In this document: in pieces, positions 54,501 through 63,883 of the stretch
Position numbering within the stretch: the stretch's first letter is position 1
Layout: every line of letters begins with the position of its first letter
From: Pantoea coffeiphila
Lineage (GTDB): Bacteria > Pseudomonadota > Gammaproteobacteria > Enterobacterales > Enterobacteriaceae
NCBI RefSeq assembly: GCF_016909495.1
Contig: NZ_JAFBFW010000001.1
Coordinates: forward strand, 186,001-250,000
Length of the DNA stretch: 64,000 nt
Direction: 5' to 3'
Program-made: the position numbers and the translations under genes
The notes under the pieces: generated by a model
Seen by the model: the letters and a program-made list of their open reading frames with translations, nothing else
Database searches by the model: none
Told to the model about the DNA's origin: nothing

Positions 54501-57500
54501 GCCACGGCGCAGATTATCGGCCAGCTCAGCGGCGCGCTGACTAACCTGGCGGGAAACCTGCTGGCAGGCACCTCGCTGGAGCTGCATGCCGGATCGGTTG
54601 ATAACCAGCAGGGGGTTATTGCTGCTACCAACGGAGACAGCTCCCTGAACGCGGCGGGCCAGATTAATAACGAGGGCGGCGATATTGAAAGCAGCCAGCG
54701 CTTAACCCTGGATGCCGCGAGCGTAAAAAACAGCCAGGGCCAGCTGCTGGCCGGTGACGCGATGCAGATTTCCACCCGCGAGATGAACAACGCGGATGGG
54801 CTGATTCAGGCCAGCGATGCACTGGATATCAACACCCACGGCGGGGCGCTGATTAACGCTGATACGCTCACCGAAACCGGCGGAATTCGTGCTGGCGGTG
54901 CGTTGACGCTGAGCGCTGGCAACGTGGATAACCATAACGGTTTAATCAGCGGCGATACGTTCGCAGGCCTGGGACTGTCGTGGAACAATCTTGCCGGGGA
55001 GATCGACAGCCTGCATGCGCTGAGCCTGAGTGGAACCACGCTCGGTAACGGCCAGGGGCTGATTAGCGCCGGAGACGGTGACTTAACGGCATCGCTGACG
55101 CAGGCCATCGATAATCAGCAAGGCACGATGCAGAGCAGCCAGGGCCTGCACGTTACGGCCGCCGCGCTCAATAACACCAGCGGTTCTCTGCTGGCGGCGG
55201 GTAGCAGCGCCAGTGTGAAGGTGCAGAACGCGTTGACTAACCAGCAGGGGAAACTGCTGGCGAAAGACGATCTGCTGCTCAACGCTGGCAGCGTTGATAA
55301 CGGTAACGGCCAGATGGTATCGACCAGCGGATCGTTAACCCTCTCAGCCGGAACCCTGAACAATCAGCTCGGCAGCCTGGCGGCGCAGAAAGATGTGCAG
55401 CTTGACGCCCAATCGCTGGACAACCGTGAAGGGACCATCACCAGCGTGGACGGTGCGCTGAATGCCCGGCTGGATGCGGGGATTGATAACCAGCACGGCG
55501 TGCTGCAAAGCGGAAACAGCGTCGCGCTTACCGGTGCATCGCTGGATAACCGCAGCGGTAAAGTGCTGGCCGTGGCAGGGAAAAATCAGATTACCGTACG
55601 CAACGAGCTGAATAATGCGCAGGGGCAGATTGTCAGCGGCGGGGCGACCGGGCTGCACGCTGCATCGCTGAGCAATCAGGACGGTGCCGTCAGCAGTAAA
55701 AACGGCGCGCTCGAGGTTAAGGTTAGCGGCGCGATCGATAACCAGCGGGGATCGCTGGAAGCCGCCGGGCCGGTGCAGATTAGCAGCACCAGCCTCGACA
55801 ACCGTGAGGCATCAATCCTCTCGGCAAATGAATCACTGACGGTCAGCACCGCGCAGAGCCTGAACAATCAGCAGGGCCGCATTGCCGCCCGTAAAAACGT
55901 GACGCTGAGCGCCGACGGGCTGAATAACCAGCAGGGCACAGTGACCGCCGTTGACGAAACGCTGACGGTTCACGCCGGGAAGAACCTGGACAATAGTGAC
56001 GGAACGCTGCAAAGCAGCGGCGATCTGTCAGTTGATACGCTCAGCCTGACCAACGCGCGCGGAACCCTTCAGTCCACTCAGGGAGACGGGCTGCTGACGA
56101 TCGCCGGTTTGCTGGATAACCAGCTGGGCAGCATTGTCGCCAGCGGGGCGCTGACACTGAGCAGCGGCGATATCGATAACCGCAAAGGGGTGCTGTTGGC
56201 GGATTCCCTCGATCTGAGCAGCCAGCGGTTAACTAACCAGGCGGGATTAATTCAGGGCAGCGATAGCCTGCGTATTGATACCCACGGTCAGCAGCTCGAC
56301 AACAGCGACACTAACGGTGATAAAACCGGGCTACGCAGCGGCGGTGCGCTGAATCTGATCGCGGGCGATGTGATCAACCAGGCCGGGCTGATTGCCGGGA
56401 AACTGCTGGATCTTAACCTCAGGAGCCTGAATAACCGCGCGGGGAGTATCGGCAGCGCTGAAGGCAGCAGGATCGCCAGCGGCGCGCTGGATAATCAGAA
56501 TGGCGCGATCCAGTCCGGCGGCGACCTCAGCCTGGATACGCACGGTGCCGATCTGCATAACCAGCAGGGAAAACTGCTGGCCGACGGATCGCTTGCCATC
56601 AACAGCGGCAGCCTGAGTAACCAACAGGGCCTGATCCAGGGTGGCGCTGGCCTGTCTGTGCAGGGGAGCCGCGTTGACAATCAGCACGGCCAGATGCTTT
56701 CTGGCGCGGATCTGACGGCCAGCGTGGATTCGCTGGACAACACCGATGGCCTGCTGTTTGCCGCCGGGGATGCGCAGCTGGCGGTCCGGCAGAACGTACA
56801 AAACCAACAGGGGCTGATCAAAGCTGGCCAGGCGCTGAACCTGAGCGCCAGCCAGATTGACAATCAGCACACGCGCGGCAGCAAACAGGGCATTGAGGCG
56901 CAGGATCTGACGCTGAGCGCCGGCAGCCTCAACAATCAGGACGGTGCCCTGCGTGCGGGCGATACGTTGCAGGCCAGCGTGCGCGAGCAGCTCAATAACC
57001 AGAACGGCCTGATTTCGTCGCAGAACAGCCTGAAGGTGGGCCAGCCGGGTTCGCAGCTGGCGCTGAACAACGCGGGCGGCGACATCGTTGCCAACGGCGA
57101 TGCCAGCCTGTGGCTTGGGAAGTTTGACGGTGCCGGGCGGATCGTCAGCGGCGGCAATCTTGGCCTGGATATCACTTCCGCTGTAAACCAGAGCGGGACG
57201 CTGGCTGCGGGTGACGATCTGGCTTTCAATACCCACGGCAACGCACTGACCAACAGCGGCGCGCTGAGCGCGGGCAAGCAGCTGACGCTGACCACCGGAC
57301 AGCTGAACAATCAGCAGAGCGGTGACATCAATGCGGGCACGACCCACATCAATGCTTCCGGCATCCTCAATCAGGGGCTGATCGACGGTGGCGATGTGCT
57401 GTTGCGCACCGACACGCTGCACAACACCGGAACGGGGCGACTGTACGGTGACCGGCTGGTGATTGATGCGCGCACGCTGCTCAATGATAAGTCCGGAGAA

Positions 57501-60500
57501 ACGGCTGCAACGATTGCTGCCCGCGACGATCTGACGATCGCCACCGATCGGCTGAGCAATCAGGATCACGGCCTGATCTACAGCAATGGCGGATTGAACA
57601 TCGGCGGCAGGCTGAACGCTGCGGGTGAACTGACCGGCCAGGCATCGCAGGTTGAGAACCTGAGCGCCACCATTGAGGCGATGGGCGATCTTGGCATTGA
57701 CGCTGCGAAGACGGAAAACCGCGACATCCACTTAACAGTCAGCAGCGATCTGAAAACCGTCTCCGTGACGCCGAACGTGCTGGAAGTTGAGATGTGCACC
57801 GGGGAAAAATGGACCGAGGGCTGCGGCAGGACGGACGGTCAGCACTACAGTTTCAAAGGGTATCTGGTTGAATTCAATAAGGATGAAAACAGCCCCGTTG
57901 CCTTTGACTTTGATCATGACGGGCGCAGCTACGCGCTGGATGAGCAGGGTAATCGCATCACCGTCGACGTTGACGGTAAGCCGCAGTACATCTACCTCTG
58001 GCAGGATAACGATAAGGATATCATCCGCTTTAATCTGCCGGGCGTATCCGGTGACGGGCGTCGATTCGATATTTTCTCCTACACCCAGAGCGTAAAAGAG
58101 CAGCAGGTCAGCGGCCAGGACAGCGCGGTGATCCGCAGCGGCGGCGATTTAACGCTGAACGGCGATCTGCACAATAAAGACAGCCAGGTGGTGGCCGGGC
58201 AGGATCTGCTGATTAACGGCAGCGTCGATAATGATGAAACCACCGTCCGGCAGGAAATCACCAAAGACGGCGTGGTGGTCAGAGCGGGTAAACGCAAGAG
58301 CCACAAGCAGACCCACTTTGAGGGGCAAGGCGTTTATCAGGCACCGGTGCAGGAAACGGATCTGCCGCTGCATCTGACCGTTCAGCAGCAGGGGCAGGGA
58401 GCGGGTGAAGGCCGGACGATCGCCCAACAGCAGTCAACCTCCGGTGCGGGCGGGCAGGCATCGGGGCTGAACGGCGCTGAAACGCTTGCCCGGCTGGGGC
58501 AGCAGACGCTGGTTAGCGAGGTGCCGCTGCCGTCCGGTCCGTCCGGGGATACGCAGCTGAAACCCGTGTCGGATGCCCTTTCCGACGGCAGCGGCGCTGC
58601 CGATCTGCAAATGCGGAAAACTTCGGACGGCATGACGGATGCCGCGCTCACCGGCGCGACGGACCTGACGGCCACCTCGGCGGGCAATACCGGCAGCACG
58701 CAGGATGGCGCTCAGATTGATGACACGCACAGCGGGCTGCCGGTAACGTCTCCTTCGCAGGATAACTGGGTGCTGCGCAGCGTGACCGGGCCAGTGAAAC
58801 TGCCGGATAACAGCCTGTTCAGCCTGCATCCCGGCTCAGACAGCCATTACCTGGTTGAAACCGATCCGCGCTTTACCGACGGTAAGCAGGCGCTGAGCAG
58901 CAGTGCCTTCTACAGCCAGGACCAGCTGCAAAAACGGCTGGGGGACGGTTTCTACGAGCAGTCGCTGGTGCGGGATCAGGTGATGAAGGCCACCGGCCAG
59001 CGCTATCTTTCCGGCTACAGCGACGATGAAAGCCAGTACCGGGCGCTGCTCAGCAGCGGCAAATCCTTCACCGAGCGCTTTACGATCTCGCCAGGCGCGG
59101 ACCTCACTGCGGAACAGATGGCACAGGTGACCGCTGATATGGTGCTGATGGTGAACCAGACGGTCACTCTGCCGGACGGAACCACGCAGGTGGTCAGCGT
59201 GCCGAAGCTGTATGCCCGCGTGCAGCCCGGCGATCTGCAGGGCAACGGCACCCTGCTGGCGGGTAACAGCGTGCGCATCAACACCGCCGACAAGGTGATT
59301 AACAGCGGCAGCATTAACGGGCGCGAGCTGACCGCCATTTCGGCGGGCAGCCTGCTGAACACCGGCGATATCAGCGGCAACATCACGCAGCTGGTGGCGA
59401 CCGGGGATATCGTCAACCGGGGCGGGCAGCTGAAAGGCGGCGACCAGCTCACCCTGCAGGCCGGGAATGATATTCTCAGCCTGACCAGCAGCGAACAGCG
59501 GGGCAGCGAGAGCTGGCTGGGCCGCCAGGCGGGGATCGGGGTGACGAACGACGGCGGCCTGCTGTCGCTGAACGCCGGTCATGATATTCAGCTGACGGCC
59601 AGCGTGGTGAGCAGTCAGGGCCGCGACAGCACCACCCGGCTGACTGCGGGCAACGATATCACCCTGGACACGGCGAAGACCTCTCACGCCACCGACTACA
59701 CCCGCAACAGCGAGAACTACGACCGTACGCTGGAAAGCCGTGAGGTCGGTTCCGTTGTCAGCGCCGGGGGCAGCCTGCTGATGCAGGCGGGGCGCGATAT
59801 GAACCTGCGCGCGTCGGATGTGACGGCGAGCGGCGACGCCACGCTGCTGGCGGGCAATAACCTGAACCTGATGAGCGGGGAGGAGACGTGGGATCAGTCT
59901 TCCAGCGCGAAGTGGAAAAAACACGGGTTCCTGTCAAAGACCACGCATAAAATCCAGAGTGAGACGCATCAGCAGAGCGCGATCGGCAGCACTGTTTCCG
60001 GTGACACGCTGAAGGTGATGGCGGGTAACGACCTGACCGCATCGGGCAGCAATCTGCTGGGCACAAACGATGTGACGCTGAGCGCAGGCAACAACCTGAC
60101 GCTGACCACCGCAGCCGAGTCCGATCACTCTGCCTCGGTTGAGCAGAAGAAAAAGTCCGGCTTCAGCGGCAGCGGCGGGATTGGTTTCTCGCTGGGGCAT
60201 TCGTCGCAGAAACTGACCCGCGACGACAGCAGCAACGTGCAGAAGGGCAGCGTGGCGGGCAGCAGCGCGGGGAGCCTGACGCTGCAGGCCGGGAACGCGG
60301 CGACCGTGCACGGCAGCGACCTGGTGGCCGGTCAGGATCTGACGGTGCAGGGTAAAAACGTCAGCATCACGTCGGCGGAGAACAGCCACACCTCGCTGAC
60401 GAAAAGCGAGGAGAAAAGCAGTGGCCTGACGCTGGGGTTATCCGGTACGGTGGGCAGCGCGCTGAACACCGCGGTGCATCAGGTGAAGGCGGCGAAAAAA

Positions 60501-62966
60501 GAGGAAAGCGGTCGTCTGGCGGCGCTGAAGGGCACGCAGGCAGCGCTGACCGGCTATCAGGCCGCTCAGGCGGCGCAGCTGGCGGCGGGCGCGGCTGGTG
60601 GGAGCTGCGACGGCAACATCGCCGGACTGACGCTGAGCTACGGTAAGCAGAAATCGAGCTCGGAGCAGCGGCAGGAAGAGCACAGTAGTTCAGGCAGTCA
60701 GCTGCAGGCGGGTCGGGATATGCATATCGCGGCGACGGCGGGCGACCTGACTGTGGAGGGCGCGCAGCTGAAGGCCGGGCAGGATATGGCGCTGTCGGCC
60801 AGCCGGGACATCAGCCTGACCTCGGGCAAAAACAGCACGCAGAGCAGTGGGCACAGCAGCAGCCACGGCGGTAGCGTGGGCGCAGGGCTGTCGGTGGGCG
60901 GCGGTGCGGCGGGCCTGAGCCTCTCGGCGAGCGCCAGTCAGAGCCGGGGCCACGAGAACGGCAGCAGCCTGACGCACACGGAGACAACGGCGGACGCCGG
61001 GCGGAACCTGACGCTGAACAGTGGCCGTGACGCGCTGCTGCAGGGCGCGCAGGTCAGCGGTGAATCGGTGAAAGCCGACATCGGGCGCGATCTGCTGATA
61101 GCCAGCGAGCAGGACCGCGACCACTACGACATGAAGCAGACCGGCAGCAGCGTCGGCGGCAGTGTCATCGGCGGTGCCGGTATCGGCGGGTCGGCCAGTT
61201 TGAGCGGCAGCCGGGATAAGATGAACAGCGACTTCGCCAGCGTGAAGGAGCAGTCGGGGCTGTTCGCCGGGAAAGGCGGGTTTGATATCACCGTGGGGAA
61301 TCACACGCAGCTGGACGGCGGGGTGATAGCCAGTACGGCGGAGAAAGAGAAGAACCGGCTGGATACCGGCACGCTGGGCTGGAGCGATATCCACAATCAG
61401 GCGGATTATAAAACCGAACATCAGGGTGCGGGTATCAGCTCAGGCGGCAGCGTGGGCGATCAGTTTGTCGGCAATATGGCGAACAACACGCTGGTCGGCG
61501 CCAACGGCAGCGGGCACGACAGCAGCACGACGCACGCGGCGGTGGAAGACGGCACGATCATTATCCGCGACAAGGATAAACAGCAGCAGGATGTGGCGAC
61601 GCTGGACCGCGATACGGAGCACGCCGCAAACGGCCTGAGCCCGATCTTTGATAAGGAGAAAGAGCAGAAGCGGCTGCAGGAAGCGCAGGTGATTGGGGAG
61701 ATTGGTTCGCAGGCGATAGACATTGCGGCAACCCAGGGCCAGATAGCCGGGCAGAAGGCGGCGAAAGACCCGGCCGCGCTGAATGCGGCGAGAGAACAAC
61801 TCGCTGCCGGGGGCAAGCCTTATACCGAATCGGATGTGGCGCAGCGGGCGTATAACAATGCGATGGCCTCATGGGGCACAGGGAGCGCGATCCAGCAGGG
61901 TATCCAGGCAGCTACGGCGGCGATACAGGGGCTGGCGGGCGGCAATGTGGGACAACTGCTGTCCGGTGCGGCTGCGCCGTATCTGGCCGAGCAGATCCAC
62001 AAACTGGCCCCGGACGAAACGAGCCGTGCCATGGCGCACGCGGTGGTGGGTGCCATCGTGTCGTACGAGGCAGGAAACAGTGCGGCAGCGGGTGCTGCTG
62101 GTGCGGTCAGCGGCGAGCTGATGGCGCAGCTGGTGATGAATCAGCTCTACCCGGGTAAACGGGTCAGTGATCTGACGGAAACGGAGAAACAGACGGTCAG
62201 CGTGCTGGGCACACTGGCTGCGGGCCTGGCGGGAGGTATAACGGGCGGCAGTGCGGCGGATGGAATGGCCGGGGCGCAGGCGGGTAATAACTCGGTTGAG
62301 AATAATGTGTTTGGTTGTTCAGGCTCGTCAGACCCACTTTGTGTGGGTAAAAAAGACCTGCTCACAACCGGTGGTGGAGGCCTGGGGCCTGTGGGTGCCG
62401 GAGGCGCTGGCGCCGCGGGTGCGCTGGCAACCGGAGGTGATGATGATAAGGAGAGTCAGCCAAACGTCGGTAAAGACCTGACGGATAAAGACAAGGCGGA
62501 TCTAGGTGGTGCCGGGTCGGGTACACCTGGAGGCTGGGGGCCGGAAGATGAGGAAAATGCTCGAAACAATGAATCCGTTAAGCAACAGCAGAAAAATCAT
62601 TTTGATGAGCTGAGCAAACTTTATGACAAAAGTAACCCAATACAGGATCTTAATATAGATGGTCAAACAATCCGTCAGGGTGAAGTGAGTAATAATTATG
62701 GTACAACTAAAGTGTTTGAGAGCCAGAGCTTAACCGATCAACAAATCCAGAAGTATGCACAGCAGCTTGCAGGAGAAACACCCCTTAAAGAAGTTAGGTC
62801 GGGAATATATACAGCAAATTTATCGGATGGTTCTGTCATAACACTGAGGAATGTATCAACATCTGAAGCGAAAACTGGGGCTCGATGGACAGTGGATATA
62901 CGTAATAGTCAAAGGCTAACTGACTTGGGGAATAAATATTCGCGCGTGGAGATTAAGTTTAAATGA
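51549..62966 (+). CDS. cdiA: CdiA-like contact-dependent inhibition effector (filamentous hemagglutinin family)
   Basis: This 3805-residue two-partner-secreted protein begins with an extended signal peptide region (MNKHCYRIIFNRARRMLMVV, 1-65). A TPS domain follows (about 66-260; with NPAGITCSGCGF and QLHGFVEVAG). Residues about 300-2050 are FHA-1 repeats built on SLDNxxGxxxxx units. About 2062-2187 is a non-repeat section (VEMCTGEKWTEGCGR, DFDHDGRSYALD) in the place of the receptor-binding tip. A Ser/Gly-rich linker then leads to the YLVETDPRFTDGKQALSSSAF segment (about 2435-2460), FHA-2 repeats, and a pretoxin domain closed by VENN (3583-3586). The last 219 residues are the variable toxin. 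An ATGA overlap couples it to the immunity gene. The protein looks complete. Adhesin function alone is an alternative reading, but VENN plus an immunity gene argue for CDI. Confidence 0.93.
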   Translation: MNKHCYRIIFNRARRMLMVVSELARCRAGDSARGPGGIASCVAVLRPLTVALWLAGGLVSAAQAGTITADRGAPGGQRPTVLQTGNGLPQINIQTPNGQGLSHNKYSQFDVGERGAILNNSQHSTQTQLAGQVAGNPWLAKGSAKVILNEVNSMNPSQLHGFVEVAGKKADVIIANPAGITCSGCGFINAGHNTLAAGRVQMKNGQVAGYDVDRGRITISGGGMDGSRQDYTHLIARAVEVNARLQTGDLQVTTGRNQTDANGNVVVVKADDPAGRPQFAVDTSSLGGMYGRRITLVGTERGVGVRNAGEIGAMQGKFTLNAQGKIANSGTLYAQQDLALKASQLDNQGHISTGSNLQIASQGDVTNKGTLSAEGHLQLDSSGRLHSQAGSALTAGGNATVTARSIEADAGSAMGAGIDGSGKATRAGQLTVNAQQRLASHGTHLSHDGFIASGREVDLSGSQSRAATVTVTAREGNINADDTLIDARQATLSTAHALTTRRSAIAAGQLNIRAAEKIDNTGGTLISRGEQGLALTSQRIDNRGGTLASAGDFSLSSYSLDNTGGELGSENGSVAIQSDDVSGAQGKILAAKDLTIGGQQILLDGGLTQGRQVRVQGTSLSIQNGQLLQTGKGEMQIKATGDLHAREGVIESAGAIDLRAASLDNSLGRIASNNALRVATGNLNNASGTLLGEHLDVRADALNNREGTLEALQSLNITAGSLDSQQGFISADSGDANLSVSGEIDNRGGNLQSAKNLHLSAAQLANQDGRVLAADGRLQGDFSGSVDNRSGKFIAQQLAIQAADLNNQQGAVSAVSGEGKLDLSGALDNRGGTLEGGSGLTLAASSLDNTAGRIATPGAIRLDLRGGELINAQTNADGLGILSGEALALNTGDLDNRQGKLQAQSLDLSAAHIDNQSGVLAASDRLSLKGSSLNNTQGMVSADDGAASLALSGQLINRLGTLQSQQALTLQAASLDNNGGTVLSATAQIIGQLSGALTNLAGNLLAGTSLELHAGSVDNQQGVIAATNGDSSLNAAGQINNEGGDIESSQRLTLDAASVKNSQGQLLAGDAMQISTREMNNADGLIQASDALDINTHGGALINADTLTETGGIRAGGALTLSAGNVDNHNGLISGDTFAGLGLSWNNLAGEIDSLHALSLSGTTLGNGQGLISAGDGDLTASLTQAIDNQQGTMQSSQGLHVTAAALNNTSGSLLAAGSSASVKVQNALTNQQGKLLAKDDLLLNAGSVDNGNGQMVSTSGSLTLSAGTLNNQLGSLAAQKDVQLDAQSLDNREGTITSVDGALNARLDAGIDNQHGVLQSGNSVALTGASLDNRSGKVLAVAGKNQITVRNELNNAQGQIVSGGATGLHAASLSNQDGAVSSKNGALEVKVSGAIDNQRGSLEAAGPVQISSTSLDNREASILSANESLTVSTAQSLNNQQGRIAARKNVTLSADGLNNQQGTVTAVDETLTVHAGKNLDNSDGTLQSSGDLSVDTLSLTNARGTLQSTQGDGLLTIAGLLDNQLGSIVASGALTLSSGDIDNRKGVLLADSLDLSSQRLTNQAGLIQGSDSLRIDTHGQQLDNSDTNGDKTGLRSGGALNLIAGDVINQAGLIAGKLLDLNLRSLNNRAGSIGSAEGSRIASGALDNQNGAIQSGGDLSLDTHGADLHNQQGKLLADGSLAINSGSLSNQQGLIQGGAGLSVQGSRVDNQHGQMLSGADLTASVDSLDNTDGLLFAAGDAQLAVRQNVQNQQGLIKAGQALNLSASQIDNQHTRGSKQGIEAQDLTLSAGSLNNQDGALRAGDTLQASVREQLNNQNGLISSQNSLKVGQPGSQLALNNAGGDIVANGDASLWLGKFDGAGRIVSGGNLGLDITSAVNQSGTLAAGDDLAFNTHGNALTNSGALSAGKQLTLTTGQLNNQQSGDINAGTTHINASGILNQGLIDGGDVLLRTDTLHNTGTGRLYGDRLVIDARTLLNDKSGETAATIAARDDLTIATDRLSNQDHGLIYSNGGLNIGGRLNAAGELTGQASQVENLSATIEAMGDLGIDAAKTENRDIHLTVSSDLKTVSVTPNVLEVEMCTGEKWTEGCGRTDGQHYSFKGYLVEFNKDENSPVAFDFDHDGRSYALDEQGNRITVDVDGKPQYIYLWQDNDKDIIRFNLPGVSGDGRRFDIFSYTQSVKEQQVSGQDSAVIRSGGDLTLNGDLHNKDSQVVAGQDLLINGSVDNDETTVRQEITKDGVVVRAGKRKSHKQTHFEGQGVYQAPVQETDLPLHLTVQQQGQGAGEGRTIAQQQSTSGAGGQASGLNGAETLARLGQQTLVSEVPLPSGPSGDTQLKPVSDALSDGSGAADLQMRKTSDGMTDAALTGATDLTATSAGNTGSTQDGAQIDDTHSGLPVTSPSQDNWVLRSVTGPVKLPDNSLFSLHPGSDSHYLVETDPRFTDGKQALSSSAFYSQDQLQKRLGDGFYEQSLVRDQVMKATGQRYLSGYSDDESQYRALLSSGKSFTERFTISPGADLTAEQMAQVTADMVLMVNQTVTLPDGTTQVVSVPKLYARVQPGDLQGNGTLLAGNSVRINTADKVINSGSINGRELTAISAGSLLNTGDISGNITQLVATGDIVNRGGQLKGGDQLTLQAGNDILSLTSSEQRGSESWLGRQAGIGVTNDGGLLSLNAGHDIQLTASVVSSQGRDSTTRLTAGNDITLDTAKTSHATDYTRNSENYDRTLESREVGSVVSAGGSLLMQAGRDMNLRASDVTASGDATLLAGNNLNLMSGEETWDQSSSAKWKKHGFLSKTTHKIQSETHQQSAIGSTVSGDTLKVMAGNDLTASGSNLLGTNDVTLSAGNNLTLTTAAESDHSASVEQKKKSGFSGSGGIGFSLGHSSQKLTRDDSSNVQKGSVAGSSAGSLTLQAGNAATVHGSDLVAGQDLTVQGKNVSITSAENSHTSLTKSEEKSSGLTLGLSGTVGSALNTAVHQVKAAKKEESGRLAALKGTQAALTGYQAAQAAQLAAGAAGGSCDGNIAGLTLSYGKQKSSSEQRQEEHSSSGSQLQAGRDMHIAATAGDLTVEGAQLKAGQDMALSASRDISLTSGKNSTQSSGHSSSHGGSVGAGLSVGGGAAGLSLSASASQSRGHENGSSLTHTETTADAGRNLTLNSGRDALLQGAQVSGESVKADIGRDLLIASEQDRDHYDMKQTGSSVGGSVIGGAGIGGSASLSGSRDKMNSDFASVKEQSGLFAGKGGFDITVGNHTQLDGGVIASTAEKEKNRLDTGTLGWSDIHNQADYKTEHQGAGISSGGSVGDQFVGNMANNTLVGANGSGHDSSTTHAAVEDGTIIIRDKDKQQQDVATLDRDTEHAANGLSPIFDKEKEQKRLQEAQVIGEIGSQAIDIAATQGQIAGQKAAKDPAALNAAREQLAAGGKPYTESDVAQRAYNNAMASWGTGSAIQQGIQAATAAIQGLAGGNVGQLLSGAAAPYLAEQIHKLAPDETSRAMAHAVVGAIVSYEAGNSAAAGAAGAVSGELMAQLVMNQLYPGKRVSDLTETEKQTVSVLGTLAAGLAGGITGGSAADGMAGAQAGNNSVENNVFGCSGSSDPLCVGKKDLLTTGGGGLGPVGAGGAGAAGALATGGDDDKESQPNVGKDLTDKDKADLGGAGSGTPGGWGPEDEENARNNESVKQQQKNHFDELSKLYDKSNPIQDLNIDGQTIRQGEVSNNYGTTKVFESQSLTDQQIQKYAQQLAGETPLKEVRSGIYTANLSDGSVITLRNVSTSEAKTGARWTVDIRNSQRLTDLGNKYSRVEIKFK
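62307..62966 (+). other. CdiA C-terminal toxin module (CdiA-CT)
   Basis: This part of cdiA encodes the 219 residues after VENN. The first half (to about 62530) is a Gly/Ala-rich entry stretch. From about 62560 the base composition turns AT-rich, and the protein becomes a compact unit ending SGIYTANLSDGSVITLRNVS, then GARWTVDIRNSQRLTDLG and KYSRVEIKFK. The short beta-rich end recalls BECR-fold nuclease toxins, but no catalytic pattern could be assigned, so the toxic activity is unknown. The composition break shows that the module was swapped in. Confidence 0.7.
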
Positions 62967-63319
62967 TTAGAGTGTTAAGTGAAAATGAATATAACGAGTT
63001 GGCTGATGCCGCTGAAGGCCAAACTCTTGATGCGGTTTTATGCTATTCAATGCCAGACTTATGCCCACCAGAATTTAGTTTTTCCGATAGAAGGGAAATA
63101 TTCTTATGGGCGTTAGAACGTCTTTTATGTGATGGCCGATTAAAACTTGCTAAGCATGGTAAGTTTCTCGAAGGGAGTATTGAGGAACAGGTGGAAAGTT
63201 TTCGACAGGTTTTCCCTCAAACGGAAATAGAGATGGAAGATGGCATCTGGTTTTTCGATGAGATTTGTCCTGGAGGTGCTGTATGGGTGCTGAGTGACGG
63301 TAGCCTGGAATGGACATAA
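62963..63319 (+). CDS. cdiI: CdiI immunity protein, DUF596 family
   Basis: This 118-residue acidic cytoplasmic protein starts at an ATG that overlaps the cdiA stop. The pattern EFSFSDRREIFLWALERLLC, KLAKHGKFLEGSIEEQVESF and the ending WFFDEICPGGAVWVL is that of DUF596, a small family found next to toxins of CdiA and polymorphic type. It should bind and block the toxin module above. It is AT-rich like the toxin. Immunity is inferred from position and family. Confidence 0.8.
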   Translation: MIRVLSENEYNELADAAEGQTLDAVLCYSMPDLCPPEFSFSDRREIFLWALERLLCDGRLKLAKHGKFLEGSIEEQVESFRQVFPQTEIEMEDGIWFFDEICPGGAVWVLSDGSLEWT

Positions 63320-63340
63320 AAATGCTGGAAGAGTGAAATA

Positions 63341-63808
63341 TATAATAAAACGGCCTGGCAACAGCGGGGAAGCGGCAGTGCCATCCAGGCGGCAACGGCG
63401 GCGATACAGGGGCTTGCGGGCAGTGATCTGAAGGCCGCGATAGCCGGTGGTGCCGCACCGTACATCGCAGAAATCATCAAGCAGTACGCCCCGGATGAAG
63501 CGAGCCGCGTCATGGCACATGCAGCAGTAGCTGGCGTGATAGCGGCAGCTCAGGGTAACTCAGCGGGTGCCGGTGCGGCAGGTGCCGCCACCACAGCACT
63601 GATGGGCGAAACCATCAAAAAAATGCTGTACGGAGATGTGCCGGTCAGCCAGCTGAGTGAGGAGCAGAAGCAGACTCTGGTGACGTTGGGAAGCCTGGCG
63701 GCAGGTCTTACTGGCGGGCTGACTGGTGGTGACACTGCTGGCGCGATGACCGGGGCACAGGCAGGCAAGAACGAACTCAGCAATAACATGACCGGTATGG
63801 GAAAGTAG
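63341..63808 (+). pseudogene. Displaced CdiA pretoxin fragment (first orphan module)
   Basis: An open frame without its own start continues in phase after cdiI and reads YNKTAWQQRGSGSAIQAATA, a near-copy of the end of the main pretoxin domain (compare MASWGTGSAIQQGIQAATAA in CdiA). It goes on through IKQYAPDEASRVMAHAAVAG and GGDTAGAMTGAQAGKNELSN, then stops at TAG 63806-63808, where VENN and a toxin should follow. It is a 5'-cut orphan cdiA-CT relic, kept as a template for recombination or simply decaying. The internal ATG at 63512 gives an ORF but no ribosome site. Confidence 0.82.
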
Positions 63809-63883
63809 CGGCAGCACATCGGGCGGGATGGCCGGAGCCCAGGCCGGCCAGAACGAACTCAGCAGTAACATGACCGGTATGGG
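63746..63883 (+). repeat. Imperfect direct repeat at the pretoxin ends
   Basis: Two 56-base copies (63746-63801 and 63828-63883), identical at 50 positions, encode the end of a pretoxin domain (AQAGKNELSNNMTGMG and AQAGQNELSSNMTGMG). They lie in different reading frames, 26 bases apart. The repeat marks the joint between two displaced modules. Confidence 0.9.

Noticed and set aside
52500..57700. Regular short repeats suggesting a CRISPR or tandem DNA repeat
   Set aside because: The repeats are degenerate protein-level FHA-1 units (about 20 residues) and not identical DNA repeats with unique spacers.
56331..57731. 466-codon ORF on the strand opposite cdiA, and similar long antisense frames
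   Set aside because: These arise from the repeat and codon structure of a GC-rich gene; the sense strand has clear FHA repeats.
63512..63808. Separate 98-residue gene after cdiI
   Set aside because: The ATG is the internal Met of a longer pretoxin frame (VMAHAAVAG) with no ribosome site; the frame is part of a 5'-truncated cdiA fragment.
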